From Gymnodinialimonas phycosphaerae (GTDB lineage: Bacteria; Pseudomonadota; Alphaproteobacteria; Rhodobacterales; Rhodobacteraceae), in contig NZ_JAIMBW010000001.1 of the NCBI RefSeq assembly GCF_019195455.1, positions 930,001 through 994,000 of the forward strand: 64,000 bases of DNA. The letters are read 5' to 3'. Of the stretch, positions 42,940 through 52,700 are shown in pieces. Positions within the stretch are counted from its first letter, which is position 1. Every line of letters begins with the position of its first letter. The notes beneath the pieces were generated by a model, which worked only from the letters and a program-made list of their open reading frames with translations, ran no database searches and was not told the origin of the DNA. The translations under genes and the position numbers were made by a program.

Positions 42940-43539
42940 ATGGCCTTTGAACTTCCCGACCTTCCCTATGCCCACGATGCGCTTGCCGCCCATGGCATGT
43001 CCGCGGAGACGCTGGAATATCACCACGACCTGCACCACAACGCCTATGTCACCAACGGCAACAAGGCGATCGAAGGCACGCAGTGGGATGGCAAATCCCT
43101 CGAAGAGATCATCACCGGCACCTATGATGCCAACGCCGTGGCGCAGTCCGGTATCTTCAACAACATCAGTCAGTTGTGGAACCACAACCAGTTCTGGGAA
43201 ATGATGGGGCCGGGCGCTTCGTCCATGCCGTCCGAGTTGGAAGCAGCCTTGAACGAGTCCTTCGGCTCTGTCGATGAATTCAAGTCCCAGTTCTCCGCCG
43301 CGGGTGCGGGTCAGTTCGGCTCCGGCTGGTGCTGGCTGGTCAAGAACGCCGACGGCTCGCTGGCTGTCACCAAGACCGAGAACGGCGTGAACCCGCTGTG
43401 CTTCAACCAGACAGCGCTTCTGGGCTGCGACGTGTGGGAGCATTCCTACTACATCGATTTCCGCAACAAGCGCCCGGATTACCTGAAGAACTTCCTCGAC
43501 AATCTGGTCAACTGGGAAAACGTCGCCTCGCGCATGTGA
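42940..43539 (+). CDS. sodB: Iron (or Fe/Mn) superoxide dismutase
   Basis: 199 residues from ATG at 42940, preceded by AGGGGGACC. The start MAFELPDLPYAHDALA matches the Fe-SOD form. Metal ligands can be placed: His28 in EYHHDLHH, His in WNHNQFWEMM, Asp and His in GCDVWEHSYYIDFRNKRPDYL. GAGQFGSGWCWLVK places the active-site Gln in the Fe-SOD position. Cytoplasmic, removes superoxide. Single gene with a strong terminator 24 bp downstream. Confidence 0.96.
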   Translation: MAFELPDLPYAHDALAAHGMSAETLEYHHDLHHNAYVTNGNKAIEGTQWDGKSLEEIITGTYDANAVAQSGIFNNISQLWNHNQFWEMMGPGASSMPSELEAALNESFGSVDEFKSQFSAAGAGQFGSGWCWLVKNADGSLAVTKTENGVNPLCFNQTALLGCDVWEHSYYIDFRNKRPDYLKNFLDNLVNWENVASRM

Positions 43540-43562
43540 TCGCCGTCGACATTTCATGATTG

Positions 43563-43590
43563 AAGGCCCGCCGGCGACACGGCGGGCCTT
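43563..43590 (+). terminator. Terminator after sodB
   Basis: A perfect 10-bp stem AAGGCCCGCC/GGCGGGCCTT (43563-43572 with 43581-43590), 8-nt loop and a short T-rich tail. Confidence 0.85.
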
Positions 43591-43657
43591 TCTCGTTCCT
43601 GGAACCTGCGCCGGGTGTTGCGCGTTGATCCCGTAGGCGACCTAAAGGAGATCAGAC

Positions 43658-43888
43658 ATGGCAGAGCGTCATCGTTCGAAAGACGGGCGAAGCGAGACCA
43701 GGGAACTGCTTGGAGAAGAGCTTGATGCACCTTCCGCAGCAGGCCGCAGTGGCGGCGCTCTCGCGCGCAAGACGGGCACCAAGGATGAGTTGCGTCACAT
43801 GACGAATGCCTCTGCTGGGGCCACGCGCGTGACCAAATCCGATGAGGATCGTCCCGGAACCGACAATCTTGGCGAAAGGAACAAGTGA
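43658..43888 (+). CDS. Small hydrophilic hypothetical protein
   Basis: 76 residues, almost wholly charged or polar (MAERHRSKDGRSETRELLGE), with no hydrophobic core and so probably disordered. A textbook AAAGGAG site sits 8 bases before the ATG. It ends 1 bp before the start of the host-attachment-type gene, so they form an operon. No family recognised; it resembles small stress-type hydrophilic proteins only in composition. Confidence 0.72.
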   Translation: MAERHRSKDGRSETRELLGEELDAPSAAGRSGGALARKTGTKDELRHMTNASAGATRVTKSDEDRPGTDNLGERNK

Positions 43889-43889
43889 T

Positions 43890-44399
43890 ATGGCAAAGCC
43901 GTCCCTCAAACAAAGCGACGTCGACCAGGTTGTTCGCAACCGCTCTCCGTTGACCCACGGCACCTGGGTGCTTGTGGCAGATGGGGAGAAGGCGTTGTTT
44001 CTGCACAATCTGACCGATGCCGAAGACCCCCATCTGGAAGTATTCCGCGAGGCAGAGCAGGAAAATCCCCCGCCCCGAGAGCAGGGAACCGACAAGCCCG
44101 GCCGCTTCAACGATGGCCCATCGGTCCAGCGCTCGGCCGTGGCCGACACGGATTGGCACTGGCTGGAGAAGGAACGCTTCGCCAGCGATCTGGCGGATAT
44201 CCTTTACAAGCAAGCGCACAAAGGGCGGTTCGACCGTTTGATCATTTGCGCGGCTCCCAAGATTTTGGGCGAGTTGCGCAAGGAACTTCATCAGACCGTC
44301 ACCGATAAGGTGGTTGCAGAGGCCGATTTGACGCTGACCAACCATCCTGTGGACGAAATCGCCCTGCACGTGACGGAAGCGACGACGCCTGCCGTTTAG
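43890..44399 (+). CDS. Host attachment protein family (BaeRF, eRF1-like fold)
   Basis: 169 residues from ATG at 43890. The motif THGTWVLVADGEKALFLHN, a middle region with WHWLEKERFASDLADILYKQAHKGRFDRLIICAAPKILGELRKEL, and ending LTNHPVDEIALHV are those of PF10116. That family is annotated as required for host attachment, after AtsE, and related to archaeo-eukaryotic release-factor-like domains (BaeRF). The actual function in bacteria is unclear; a ribosome-linked stress role has been proposed for the fold. Paired with the small hydrophilic gene upstream. Confidence 0.85.
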   Translation: MAKPSLKQSDVDQVVRNRSPLTHGTWVLVADGEKALFLHNLTDAEDPHLEVFREAEQENPPPREQGTDKPGRFNDGPSVQRSAVADTDWHWLEKERFASDLADILYKQAHKGRFDRLIICAAPKILGELRKELHQTVTDKVVAEADLTLTNHPVDEIALHVTEATTPAV

Positions 44400-44450
44400 A
44401 AGGCCGGGCACCCCGGCAGGAGTGCATCCTTCAGCCGGGGGGAATGTCCA

Positions 44451-45344
44451 TCACTCCAGCACGACATCCATGAACACAGGGTAGTGGTCCGATGGCCAGC
44501 GGCCCTCGAACCGTTGTCGCACGACCGTGGGCGCCCGTACCACGCGCACGCCCGGTGAATAGGCCATGTGGTCGATGGCCCCGTAGAGGTGCAGACCCCG
44601 GTTGAAGTGGTACGTCGGCCCCCGCACCGGCGCGAGGGTCAGGCCCCGCTCTGCGATGGCGCGGACAGGGCGGGTGAACGCAAGAGAGTTCATGTCGCCG
44701 ATGAATACGACCCGTTCGCCGGCCTCCAGTCGCGGGGCAATCCAGCGCATCGCGACGACCGAGGACACGCGGCGGTTGAACCAACTGGTGACGTCCAGAT
44801 GCGCGTTGACCACATGGAGGATCTCGCCCCGGTGCCGGAACGTAGCCCAACTGGCGAAGGTAGGGTAAGAGCCGTCCGCAAAGCCGGGGGAGCCCAAGAC
44901 ATTTGGGGTTTCCGAGAAGAAGAACCAGCCCTGATCCAGCAAGCTCACGCGGTCACGGCGGTATAGGATGGGCTGGATTTGCGGGAAGCGATCGCCCGGA
45001 CCATGGGCCGCCACGCCGTAGCCGGGGTTCTGATCCAGCAACCAGTCGAGCGCCGGGTTGGGGCCGTTTTGCGAACAGCAAGGGAAAAGGCCCACCTCTT
45101 GCAGGGCGAAGATATCGGCATCTATGGCACGGAACGCGGCGGTCACGGGGCCTCGGCGCAAGGGCCATTCTTGCAACGAAGCGATGCCGCGTCGGTCCGA
45201 GGGGCGCAGATAATGCAGGTTCAGGGTGGCCAGTCGAAGCGCCTCGGGCGCGCGGGACAGGGGGGGAGACGGCTCTGGCGCGGCACAGCCGGCCAGCGCA
45301 AGGACCGCCAGCATCCCTCCCAGTCGTGCGCGCCAGCCGATCAA
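44451..45344 (-). CDS. Endonuclease/exonuclease/phosphatase-fold lipoprotein
   Basis: 297 residues from TTG at 45344, overlapping the LOG gene stop as TTGA. With that start the protein has a lipoprotein signal, RLGGMLAVLALAGCAAPEP, with lipobox LAGC. EEP-fold catalytic residues are present: LNLHYLR (Asn), FALQEVG (Glu), VNAHLDV (His/Asp), FIGDMNSL (Asp/Asn) and SDHYPVFMDV (Asp-His). Substrate could be nucleic acid, phosphoinositide or sphingomyelin-like lipid; not predictable. Predicted to be lipid-anchored in the envelope. An ATG at 45311 inside the signal sequence would lose the basic n-region. Confidence 0.85.
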   Translation of the reverse strand: MIGWRARLGGMLAVLALAGCAAPEPSPPLSRAPEALRLATLNLHYLRPSDRRGIASLQEWPLRRGPVTAAFRAIDADIFALQEVGLFPCCSQNGPNPALDWLLDQNPGYGVAAHGPGDRFPQIQPILYRRDRVSLLDQGWFFFSETPNVLGSPGFADGSYPTFASWATFRHRGEILHVVNAHLDVTSWFNRRVSSVVAMRWIAPRLEAGERVVFIGDMNSLAFTRPVRAIAERGLTLAPVRGPTYHFNRGLHLYGAIDHMAYSPGVRVVRAPTVVRQRFEGRWPSDHYPVFMDVVLE

Positions 45345-45889
45345 GCATGGTCCTTCAGCGCGGCCATCAAGGCGGACACATCGTCCACCGTCGTCACGAA
45401 GTCCAACAGGCTGGCGTCGGCAAATCCCTGGGCCACGACATGATCCAGCAATCCCCCCAGCGCGTCCCAATAGCCATTTGTGTTCAGCAGGTAGATCGGT
45501 TTGGCGTGCAGCCCCAGCTGCCGCCAGGTCAGGACCTCGAAAAACTCGTCCAGTGATCCGGCGCCGCCGGGCAGCACGACGACGGCGTCGGCGTTCATGA
45601 ACATCACTTTCTTGCGCTCGTGCATCGTCTCGGTGACCACGAAGGTGGTGAGGTCGGTCTTGCCGACCTCTCGGTCCATCAGATGGGTGGGGATCACGCC
45701 GAAGGTTTCTGCTCCACCGGCCTGCGCCGCCCGCGCGACGGCGCCCATCAACCCAACGTCGCCCGCGCCGTAAACCAGCCGGATATTTGCCGCGGCCATG
45801 GCGGTCCCAAGTTGGGTTGCCGCCGCCTCATAGGCCGGGTCCACCCCCATACGAGAGCCACAATAGACACACAGTGACAGCCGTCTCAT
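45341..45889 (-). CDS. LOG-family protein (Rossmann fold, cytokinin-activating-like)
   Basis: 182 residues. The family features are SLCVYCGSRMGVDPAYE at the N-terminus, the central LVYGAGDVGLMGAVARAA, and MHERKKVMFMNADAVVVLPGGAGSLDEFFEVLTW. The last holds the PGGxGTxxE phosphoribohydrolase motif with Ser replacing Thr. LOG proteins cleave nucleoside 5'-monophosphates such as AMP or isopentenyl-AMP to base and ribose 5-phosphate. Overlaps the EEP lipoprotein gene by TTGA, so they are expressed together. Confidence 0.93.
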   Translation of the reverse strand: MRRLSLCVYCGSRMGVDPAYEAAATQLGTAMAAANIRLVYGAGDVGLMGAVARAAQAGGAETFGVIPTHLMDREVGKTDLTTFVVTETMHERKKVMFMNADAVVVLPGGAGSLDEFFEVLTWRQLGLHAKPIYLLNTNGYWDALGGLLDHVVAQGFADASLLDFVTTVDDVSALMAALKDHA

Positions 45890-46028
45890 ATCAACACCTT
45901 GCGCTTGGGCACCCTTTCAGCCCTAATACTGTGCATTGGCGGGGGCCTCAAGCGCGGGCGCGTGCGGCGCGCCCCTGGCCCGGTTCGCGAGGTTTTTTTG
46001 AGGGGGAAACCGTGCCAGAGGTCACAGC

Positions 46029-47708
46029 ATGAAACTCTCCGCGATGTTCGGGTCCAGCTCTGGGACGATCGGGGCGACGGCTGTCGGTGCCGTGGTGCTT
46101 GTGGCGGCGGCCATCGGGATCACCGTGTTCAACGCAGACGACACGCCGCCCGCAGAGCAACCCACCGTTGCCACCGTCGAAGAGGCCCCCGACACGCCAG
46201 ATGCGCCCTACACGTCCAGTGCAGTCGTCACGCCCAGTGCAGTCGTCACGCCCAGTGCAGGCGTCACCCCAGATGCTCCCGCCACAGCCGTCGCGGTGTC
46301 AGAGCCGCCCCCCGAAGGACCCCTGGAAACCGCCCCGACGTGGCTTGTGCCGCATCTGGACCTGGTGCGCGTGGACCCTGAGGGCCGCGCGGTGATTGCC
46401 GGGCGCACCTCGCCCGATCTGAATGTGGCGCTTATGCTGGATAGCGTCGAGATCGCCGAGACGCGCGCCGACGGGGCAGGGGCTTTCGTTGCATTGCTGA
46501 GCCTCCCCCCGTCAGAAAGCCCGCGTGTTCTGAGCGTCGAGGCGCGTCTGGCCGACGGGACCATGCTGGCGGGGGCCGAGACGGTGCTGATCGCCCCCTT
46601 CACCTCGCTCGCCCCCTCTGAAGCGGTTGCTGCCATTGTCGCCGAAGAACCCACCGCAACAGCAGGGCCGCCCGCCATAGCAGAGCCGCCCGTCGAAGAG
46701 GTCGCAGCCGCGACGCCCACGGACCTCGCCGATCCGGAAGGACCGGCACCTGCCGCAGCGCAGCCGCCCGAGATAACGCCAGCGCCTGCCGCCCCCGGCG
46801 AGGTTGCCGCCGCCGACGAGGTTGCCGCCGCCGACGAGGTTGCCGCCGCCGACGAGGTTGCCGCCGCCGACGAGGTTGCCGCCGCCGACGAGGTTGTCGT
46901 CCCCGACGAGGTTGCCGCCGCCGACGAGGTTGCCGTCCCCGACGAGGTTGCCGCCGCCGATGTGCCCGACGCCCCGGAGACACTTGCTATCGCCGAGGCA
47001 CCCGCCGCTCCCGCCGACCCCGAAGTGCCTGCTGCCCCCGACGCGTTGGCCGCAGGACCGAGCGCGCCCGCCGCGCCGTCGGTTGCCGCCTCGACCGCGC
47101 CCGTGACCGACGTCACGCCACCATCTGCCGTGCAGCCCGCCCGTACCACAGGACCTTCGATCGTGATCGCCAGCGCCGAGGGCCTGCGCGTGGTGCAAGG
47201 TCCGGCGGCAGAACCTGCCGTACAGACCTCTGTGCGTCTCGACGCGATCTCTTATGATGCCGAAGGTGCGGTGATGTTGGCCGGGCGCGGACCTGCGGCG
47301 GCGAATATCCAGATCACGCTGAACAACCAGCCGATCCAATTGGGCGAAGTGGGCCCGGAGGGGGATTGGTCACTGCAACTGCCCGATGTCGACCCCGGCA
47401 CTTACACGCTTGCGGTGACGGAACTGGCCGAGGACGGCTCGGCGGCCAGCCGCGTCGAGACGCCGTTTCTGCGAGAAGACCCCGAACGGGTCGCCGAGGC
47501 GCCTGCCCAGGCGGCCTCTGGCATCGACGTGATTACCGTGCAGCCCGGATTTACTTTGTGGGGTATGGCGGAAAACACCTTTGGCAATGGCATCCTTTAC
47601 GTGCAGATCTTCGAAGAGAACCGCGACCAGATTCGCGATCCGAACTGGATTTTCCCCGGTCAGATTTTCCGCATGCCCGATCTGGACCCGGCAATCGGCG
47701 AGAACTAG
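46029..47708 (+). CDS. LysM-domain protein with Pro/Ala/Glu repeats
   Basis: 559 residues. One N-terminal membrane segment (TIGATAVGAVVLVAAAIGITVF, about residues 12-35) anchors it with the rest in the periplasm. A long Ala/Pro/Glu/Asp-rich region contains six-residue tandem repeats EVAAAD/EVVVPD at DNA 46800-46961. Two similar small beta domains follow the same pattern (VRVDPEGRAVIAGRTSPDLNVALMLDS and VRLDAISYDAEGAVMLAGRGPAAANIQITLNN). The C-terminus is LysM-like (VITVQPGFTLWGMAENTFGNGILYVQIFEENR), which binds peptidoglycan. AGAGGT lies before the ATG and a 7-bp GC hairpin (45956-45974) is in the leader. Probably a cell-wall-linked structural protein. Confidence 0.85.
   Translation: MKLSAMFGSSSGTIGATAVGAVVLVAAAIGITVFNADDTPPAEQPTVATVEEAPDTPDAPYTSSAVVTPSAVVTPSAGVTPDAPATAVAVSEPPPEGPLETAPTWLVPHLDLVRVDPEGRAVIAGRTSPDLNVALMLDSVEIAETRADGAGAFVALLSLPPSESPRVLSVEARLADGTMLAGAETVLIAPFTSLAPSEAVAAIVAEEPTATAGPPAIAEPPVEEVAAATPTDLADPEGPAPAAAQPPEITPAPAAPGEVAAADEVAAADEVAAADEVAAADEVAAADEVVVPDEVAAADEVAVPDEVAAADVPDAPETLAIAEAPAAPADPEVPAAPDALAAGPSAPAAPSVAASTAPVTDVTPPSAVQPARTTGPSIVIASAEGLRVVQGPAAEPAVQTSVRLDAISYDAEGAVMLAGRGPAAANIQITLNNQPIQLGEVGPEGDWSLQLPDVDPGTYTLAVTELAEDGSAASRVETPFLREDPERVAEAPAQAASGIDVITVQPGFTLWGMAENTFGNGILYVQIFEENRDQIRDPNWIFPGQIFRMPDLDPAIGEN
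46800..46961 (+). repeat. Nine 18-bp tandem repeats inside the LysM gene
   Basis: Nine in-frame units of GAGGTTGCCGCCGCCGAC or close variants, coding EVAAAD five times, then EVVVPD, EVAAAD, EVAVPD, EVAAAD. The near-identity of DNA as well as protein suggests recent slippage expansion. Confidence 0.92.
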
Positions 47709-47775
47709 GCCGCGCGCTCTGGTCACTGCCCCCCCGGCGACTTAGGTAAGGTGTCAGCCAAAGGACGCCCGCTTC

Positions 47776-49659
47776 ATGCCAGCTGATACAACGACCCAGA
47801 CCGAGACTGAAACCCCGCTTGGCGCTGCCGAAGAGGCCGAAGCCAAGGCGCTTGCGCAGCTGGAAGAGGAAGAGCGCCGCTCGGGCCTGCGCACGATCCG
47901 CAAGGTCGCGCCGTATCTCTGGCCCGATGACAAGCCCTGGGTGAAGCAACGCGTCGTGATCTCGTTGATCATGCTGGCGCTGGCCAAGGTCATCGCGGTG
48001 GGCACGCCGTTCCTTTACAAGGCCGCCGTGGACATGCTGGCGGGCGATGGGGCACCGGACCCGGCCTGGGTCCTTGGGGTCGGTGCCGTGGGGATCACCG
48101 TGGCCTACGGAATGGCGCGGGCGCTGACGGTGGGGTTCAACCAGTTGCGCGATGCGATTTTCGCCAAGGTGGCGCAACGCGCCCTGCGGCAGTTGGCACT
48201 AGAGACGTTCCAGCACATCCACGCGCTGTCCATGCGCTACCACATCCAGCGCAAGACCGGCGGTTTGAGCCGCATTATCGAACGCGGGGTCAAAGGCGTC
48301 GAATTCCTGCTGCGGTTCCTCTTGTTCTCCATCGGGCCGCTGGTGCTGGAACTGACGATGACGGGGATCATCCTCGCCGTGGTGTTCGACATCAATTACC
48401 TGATCGTCCTCGCCGTCACGATCGCACTTTATATCTGGTTCACCTTCAAGGTCACTGAATGGCGCGTGCGCATCCGCAAGGAGATGAATGACCAGGACAC
48501 CGACGCCAATCAGAAGGCCATCGACAGCCTGCTGAATTTCGAGACGGTGAAATATTTCGGTGCCGAAACCCGAGAGGCGACCCGCTACGACGCCGCGATG
48601 GAGGGCTATGAAGCGGCGGCGTTGAAGACGTCGTATTCGCTGGCGTTTTTGAATTTCGGGCAGTCGATCATTATCACCACGGGTCTTGTCATCGTGATGG
48701 TCATGGCCGCGCTTGGCGTGCAGGATGGCACGCTGACGGTGGGCGATTTCGTCATGGTCAACGCCTACATGATCCAGATCACCATGCCGCTGAACTTCCT
48801 CGGCACCGTCTACCGTGAGATCCGGCAAGCGCTGGTGGACATGGGCGAGATGTTCAACCTGCTGGAGCAGCCCCAGGAGGTGAAGGATGCCAAGGGCGCC
48901 CCGGCCTTGCAGGTCACGGGGGGCAACGTGCGTCTTGAAGGGGTGCATTTCGGCTATGACGCAGCGCGACCGATCCTGAAGGGCGTCGATATCGACATCC
49001 CGGCGGGGCAGACCGTGGCTGTCGTCGGCTCGTCGGGGTCGGGCAAATCCACCATCGGGCGGCTGATGTTCCGCTTCTATGACGTGGGAAAGGGCAGGAT
49101 CACGATTGATGGCCAGGACCTGCGCGAGGTCACGCAGATCTCGCTCCATGCCAATATCGGGGTCGTGCCGCAGGACACGGTGCTGTTCAACGACTCGATC
49201 TACTACAACATCGCCTATGGCCGCGATGGCGCGACGCGCGCAGAGGTCGAGCAGGCGGCAAAGGCCGCGTCGATCCACGATTTCATCCTGTCGCTGCCCG
49301 AAGGATACGACACGCCGGTGGGCGAGCGGGGCCTGAAGCTTTCGGGCGGTGAGAAACAGCGCGTGGGCATTGCCCGGACGCTGTTGAAGGACCCGCCGAT
49401 CCTGGTGCTTGATGAGGCGACGAGTGCGCTGGACACGGACACCGAAATGGAGATCCAGGCCGAATTGAAGGCGATGGGCGAAGGCCGCACGGTTCTGACC
49501 ATCGCGCATCGTCTGTCGACGATCGTGGACGCGGACCGGATCGTGGTGCTGGAAAGAGGCGAAGTGGTCGAGGAAGGCACCCACGATGTGTTGCTGGCAA
49601 AAGGCGGGCGCTACGCGCAGCTTTGGCTGCGGCAGGTGTCCGATGAGGATGCCGCCTGA
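47776..49659 (+). CDS. Atm1-type ABC exporter
   Basis: 627 residues, fused membrane and ATPase domains of a half-transporter dimer. An acidic N-terminus is followed by six membrane helices and the Atm1-characteristic stretch HALSMRYHIQRKTGGLSRIIERG, with NYLIVLAVTIALYIWFTFKVTEWR and DSLLNFETVKYFGAE. The ATPase has Walker A GSSGSGKST, signature KLSGGEKQRVGIARTLL, Walker B ILVLDEATSALD and H-loop IAHRLST. Bacterial Atm1 proteins export glutathione-bound metals or persulfides. 627 residues is usual. Starts 67 bp after the LysM gene. Confidence 0.93.
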   Translation: MPADTTTQTETETPLGAAEEAEAKALAQLEEEERRSGLRTIRKVAPYLWPDDKPWVKQRVVISLIMLALAKVIAVGTPFLYKAAVDMLAGDGAPDPAWVLGVGAVGITVAYGMARALTVGFNQLRDAIFAKVAQRALRQLALETFQHIHALSMRYHIQRKTGGLSRIIERGVKGVEFLLRFLLFSIGPLVLELTMTGIILAVVFDINYLIVLAVTIALYIWFTFKVTEWRVRIRKEMNDQDTDANQKAIDSLLNFETVKYFGAETREATRYDAAMEGYEAAALKTSYSLAFLNFGQSIIITTGLVIVMVMAALGVQDGTLTVGDFVMVNAYMIQITMPLNFLGTVYREIRQALVDMGEMFNLLEQPQEVKDAKGAPALQVTGGNVRLEGVHFGYDAARPILKGVDIDIPAGQTVAVVGSSGSGKSTIGRLMFRFYDVGKGRITIDGQDLREVTQISLHANIGVVPQDTVLFNDSIYYNIAYGRDGATRAEVEQAAKAASIHDFILSLPEGYDTPVGERGLKLSGGEKQRVGIARTLLKDPPILVLDEATSALDTDTEMEIQAELKAMGEGRTVLTIAHRLSTIVDADRIVVLERGEVVEEGTHDVLLAKGGRYAQLWLRQVSDEDAA

Positions 49660-49737
49660 CGACGCTCAGGTCGGCCGTCTCCTCTCGGAGGTAGCCCGCA
49701 CCTCGCAGCGGGACATGATGAGGTGTTAGATACAGAT

Positions 49738-49767
49738 AGGGCCGGGCCTGATGCAGGCGCCGGCCCT
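49738..49767. terminator. Bidirectional hairpin between Atm1-type and RND genes
   Basis: AGGGCCGG + GCCTG, ATG loop, CAGGC + (G) + CCGGCCCT: 13 pairs with one bulge, between two convergent genes. Confidence 0.75.
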
Positions 49768-49787
49768 TGTTTCACTCGGCCGCTGTT

Positions 49788-52700
49788 TCACTCAGCCGCG
49801 CGCAGGGGAAGTTGCGGGCCGACGTCGTTGTCCAACTCGGTATCCTCGTACGGATCGGGCGTTTCGGGCAGATCCTTGGGGGCGGGTGGCGTTGGGTCTT
49901 CTGCCTCGGTCTCCGCTTCCGGTAGGAGTTCTGCTTCGACAGCATCTGGGGCCTGCTCCTCAGCCTCAGCCTCAGCCTCCGGATCGGGCATCGCGACGGG
50001 GTCGATTTGCTCCACGAAGGGCTCTTCGTCCCAGTAGATCACCGGCTCGCGGGTGCGGCGGGCCTGGCGTTGAAGGGCCCAATCCTGGGCACGGGTGCTC
50101 ATCCGGCGCGCGCCAACCAGGGCGAGGCCCCGGAAAAGGCCGCCGAGAATGGTCCAGAACCAGACACGCAGGGCCAGAAGCGACGGCGTGAAGATCAGCG
50201 TCAGCACGGTCGCAATGCCAAGGCCGAAGACCACTGCTGTGGCCAGCTGTTTCCACCACAGCGCCGTGGGGCTGTCGATGGTGTAGCCGCCCGACCCGAA
50301 GTCCAGCGAGATGCCGTACATCATCGGGGCCAGGCCTGCCATCGTGGTGATCGTGGTCAGAAGCACCGGGCGGATACGCGCCTCGGCCGTGCGCACGATG
50401 GCTTCCAGCTTCGGCATGAAGCGAGAGTATTCCTGGTAGGTATCGATCAGAACGATGTTGTTGTTCACCACGATCCCCGCCAGCGCCACGATCCCGGTGC
50501 CGGTCATGATGATCGAGAAGGTCTGATCCATCACCAGCATCCCGATCAGCACGCCGGTTGTGGACAACACCACCGCCAGCAGCACCAACACGGAGTTGTA
50601 GACCGAGTTGAACTGCGCCAGCAGGATGATGAACATCAGGCCCAACGCGGCGGCGAAGGCCTGCGACAGGAACTCCTGGCTTTCCTGCTGTTCCTCCTGG
50701 TCGCCGCCCCATTCCCACGAGACCGAGGCGGGCAGGGGCGTTTCCGCCTCCAGCCATTCGGTGATGCGTTCAATGCGTTCGGTGGGGGTCATCGGCGTGA
50801 TGCGCAGCTCATATTCGCCATCGACGATGGCTTGGGCCAGTTGCTCCAATGGCAGATCGCCCGCGTAGTCGGGGACGTTGTGATACGCGACGGTTTCGGG
50901 TCCGAACAAGGCGGCAATGCCTGTGTTTGGGGTGCGGATCACCAAGTTGGCCTCAGCGCCCTGCGCGACGTCCTCTTCGGGCACGGCATCACCGAAGCCA
51001 AGCGGGATGACACCTTCCCGGATCGGATTGCCGTCTTCATCCTCGAACGGCTCGCCATTCTCGTCCAGCGGAACGGCTTCGTAGATGATGACGTCCGAGA
51101 CGACATCGGCCTTCACCTCGAAGAACCGTTCCTGATCGCGGCGCGAGATTTCGGCCAGTTGCGGGGTCGGCTCGTAGGTCACGAAGTTCGACAGCGGGAT
51201 CAGCCCGTCGGGAGTGCGCACGCGCAGGGTGTCGAGGGTGGACAGGACGCGCGCTTCTTCGGGGAAGCGGACACGGATGTCGATTTCCTCGTCCGAGGTG
51301 GGCACGCGCATCGTGTCCAGAAGGATGCCGCGCGTCACAAGCTGCACCATGGCGCCCACGGTCTGCACATCCGCGCCGAAACGGCCTGCGGCCTCTACAT
51401 CGACGTTGATCTGCCAGTCGATGCCGGGAAGCGGCAGGGTGTCTTCCACCAACAGCAACCCGTCGAGGTTTTCGTAATACTCGCGGACGATGTTCGTGGC
51501 CTCTTGCAGTTCTTCCCAGTTGTCGCCCGATATGCGCAACGACACGGGCTTGCCGCCCGCCGGACCGTTGGAGACCGAAAAGATCTCGGTCTCGAACCCG
51601 GCCAAGCCGTCAAGGCGGGTCTGCAACTGGTCCAGGATAGCGTCGCCATTGGCGCGCGTGCCCCAAGGCATCAGGTCGATCTGGACCTGGCCAATGGTAT
51701 CGGCGGGGGCTGCCGCGCCACCGGTGTTGTTATCAAGACCGCCCGAGCCCGAGAAGGCAAAGACGTCGCGCACGCCCTCCTGGGTCATCACGATCTCTTC
51801 CACTTGCCGCACCATGGCGTCCTGCTCCTCGACGGAGAGGTTGCCGCGCGCGCGGACGTAGACGATGGCGGTTTCGGGTTCCGTGGTCACGAAGAACTCC
51901 ACCCCACGGCTGTGCTCGCCGAAGTAGGTGAAGACGGAGACGACAAAGATGCTGACGCCCACGATGGAGACAACGGGCATCACCGGATTGCCGGTCATCA
52001 GGTGGATGAACCAGCCGAAAGGCGAGCGGCGATAGCCCGATTGCACACGCTTTTCGCGGCGTGTGATCTGGATCGACGACACACAGACCGACATCAGCAC
52101 GCAAATGGCGACGAACAGCGCGCCACCGATGCCCATTTGCGCAAGGGGGGGCATATCCTCGGGCAGGGGGAACAGGACGCCGGGACGCACGACCTGAAGC
52201 GCCGAAAGGAACATGAGGTAGCTCAGGCCTACCGTGATCGCGAGGCGCACGATGTACCACGGGACGAGGCCCTTGAAGGTGTCCGATACGGTATCGATCA
52301 GCCGCGAGGTCCGCGCGGCAACGCCGCCCAGAACCGGCAGGTAGATCAGCGCCACGATCAACGAGGCGGACAGCACGAAAATCAGCGTCACGGGCAGCAT
52401 GCCCATGAATTCACCGGGCACGCCGGGCCAGAACAGCATCGGCAGGAAGGCGCAAAGCGTCGTCGCGGTGGAAGATACCACGGGCCAGAACATCCGCTTG
52501 GCGGCCTCGGTATAGGCTTGCATCGGGCGCGCGCCTTCGGCCAGACGCCGGTCGGCGTATTCCACGACGACGATGGCACCGTCCACCAGCATCCCCACCG
52601 CAAGGATCAGGCCGAACATGACGATGTTTGAAATCGTGATGCCCATGACGCCCAGAAGGATGAAGCACAGAAGGAACGACGTGGGGATGGCGAAGCCCAC

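Noticed and set aside
46800..46961. Regular repeats as a CRISPR array
   Set aside because: Units are 18 bp, directly adjacent without spacers, and in frame in a LysM protein gene.
50007..52631. 874-codon plus-strand open frame opposite the RND permease
   Set aside because: His/Asp/Gly/Arg-rich low-information product, antisense to a clear family gene.
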